Origin: Dimorphilus gyrociliatus
Lineage: Eukaryota > Annelida > Polychaeta > Dinophilidae
DNA length: 64,000 nucleotides
NCBI GenBank assembly: GCA_904063045.1
Contig: CAJFCJ010000020.1
Location: forward strand, 1,728,916-1,792,915
Direction of reading: 5' to 3'
Under the pieces are notes generated by a model. The model saw nothing but the letters and a program-made list of their open reading frames with translations, made no database searches and was not told the DNA's origin. Position 1 is the first letter of the stretch, and each line of letters starts with the position of its first letter. Of this stretch, positions 63,651 through 64,000 are shown in pieces. The position numbers and the translations under genes were made by a program.

Positions 63651-64000
63651 CTGTAAAAAATAACAAACTAATGTGGCGCCCATAATTTTTAATGAAGGCA
63701 GAATATTTTCGAACACGTTCTCCTAACGCTTTGCAACCAACTGCGCATACGTAATACTGGGCATCAAGCACAAATCAAATAAACGAGAAAAATTTGGCGA
63801 CAGCGACCAGGAATCGATCATTCGCTAATCAATCGATTCCACATGTCAGAAGCAATCAGCTGTACACCGTAAAAAAGAGAAGAGAGCCGTAATTGATGGT
63901 AAGACACGATATCTTTGGCGTCGACTAATATAAGCAAGTTTAAGAGAATGCAAAAAAAAGTTTATGAATTTTACTACAATTAAAGTTAGTTAGCAACCTT
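63651..64000 (-). other. Intron of APBA reaching the window edge
   Basis: Non-coding sequence to the right of the acceptor at 63651. It includes a near NRF1-like site (TGCGCATACG at about 63744). No upstream APBA exon was found. Confidence 0.6.

Overview
This is nuclear DNA from an animal with a compact genome. The window is AT-rich and gene-dense, with about 22 protein-coding genes on both strands. Almost every gene is split by GT-AG introns of roughly 50-90 bp, and intergenic gaps are often 100-800 bp. The gene set (piwi, organic anion transporter, TMTC4, MZB1/pERp1, an uninflatable-like receptor, Mint/APBA, a SOCS-box protein) is bilaterian. Intron size and protein similarity suggest a lophotrochozoan, and a miniature annelid such as Dimorphilus is my best guess; this is inference, not proof. 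No transposon, CRISPR array, rRNA gene or convincing tRNA gene was recognised.

Layout. 1-900: 5' end of adenylyl cyclase-associated protein (CAP), minus strand, running off the left edge. 2.0-2.8 kb: ER chaperone MZB1-like, plus. 3.0-5.7 kb: two tandem minus-strand aminocarboxypropyltransferases, TSR3 (18S rRNA) and DTWD2 (tRNA). 5.9-7.2 kb: single-exon CLN3, plus. 7.4-8.8 kb: D-aspartate/D-amino-acid oxidase, plus. 9.1-10.4 kb: stearoyl-CoA desaturase, minus. 11.2-14.1 kb: a motorless MyTH4-FERM-SH3 protein resembling the proximal tail of myosin VIIa, minus. 15.4-16.6 kb: myosin regulatory light chain, plus. 17.2-19.9 kb: TMTC4, plus. 20.1-24.1 kb: mitochondrial alanyl-tRNA synthetase, minus. 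26.0-28.0 kb: probably myristoylated SOCS-box protein, plus. 28.7-33.5 kb: SEC14L1/5-type lipid-transfer protein, plus. 34.3-37.0 kb: SAP plus RRM-like RNA-binding protein, minus. 37.1-38.5 kb: ZCCHC8-like, plus. 38.6-41.4 kb: piwi, minus. 41.96 kb: candidate micropeptide, plus. 42.7-45.4 kb: SLCO/OATP transporter, minus. 45.9-59.3 kb: giant uninflatable-like transmembrane receptor of about 4,000 residues, minus. 60.1-60.8 kb: small secreted F5/8C (discoidin-like) protein, minus. 61.1-61.7 kb: orphan 202-residue ORF, minus. 62.7-63.65 kb: 3' half of Mint/X11 (APBA), minus, running off the right edge.

Most genes are unrelated housekeeping or cell-biology genes packed together. Pairings worth attention are the two acp-transferases of one superfamily side by side, RNA-surveillance ZCCHC8 converging on piwi with only 90 bp between stop codons, and the giant receptor next to a secreted lectin-like gene. 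For most multi-exon genes I joined exons by GT-AG consensus and checked that reading phase and total length were consistent. The exons of the SAP/RRM gene, AARS2 and the giant receptor were placed less exactly.
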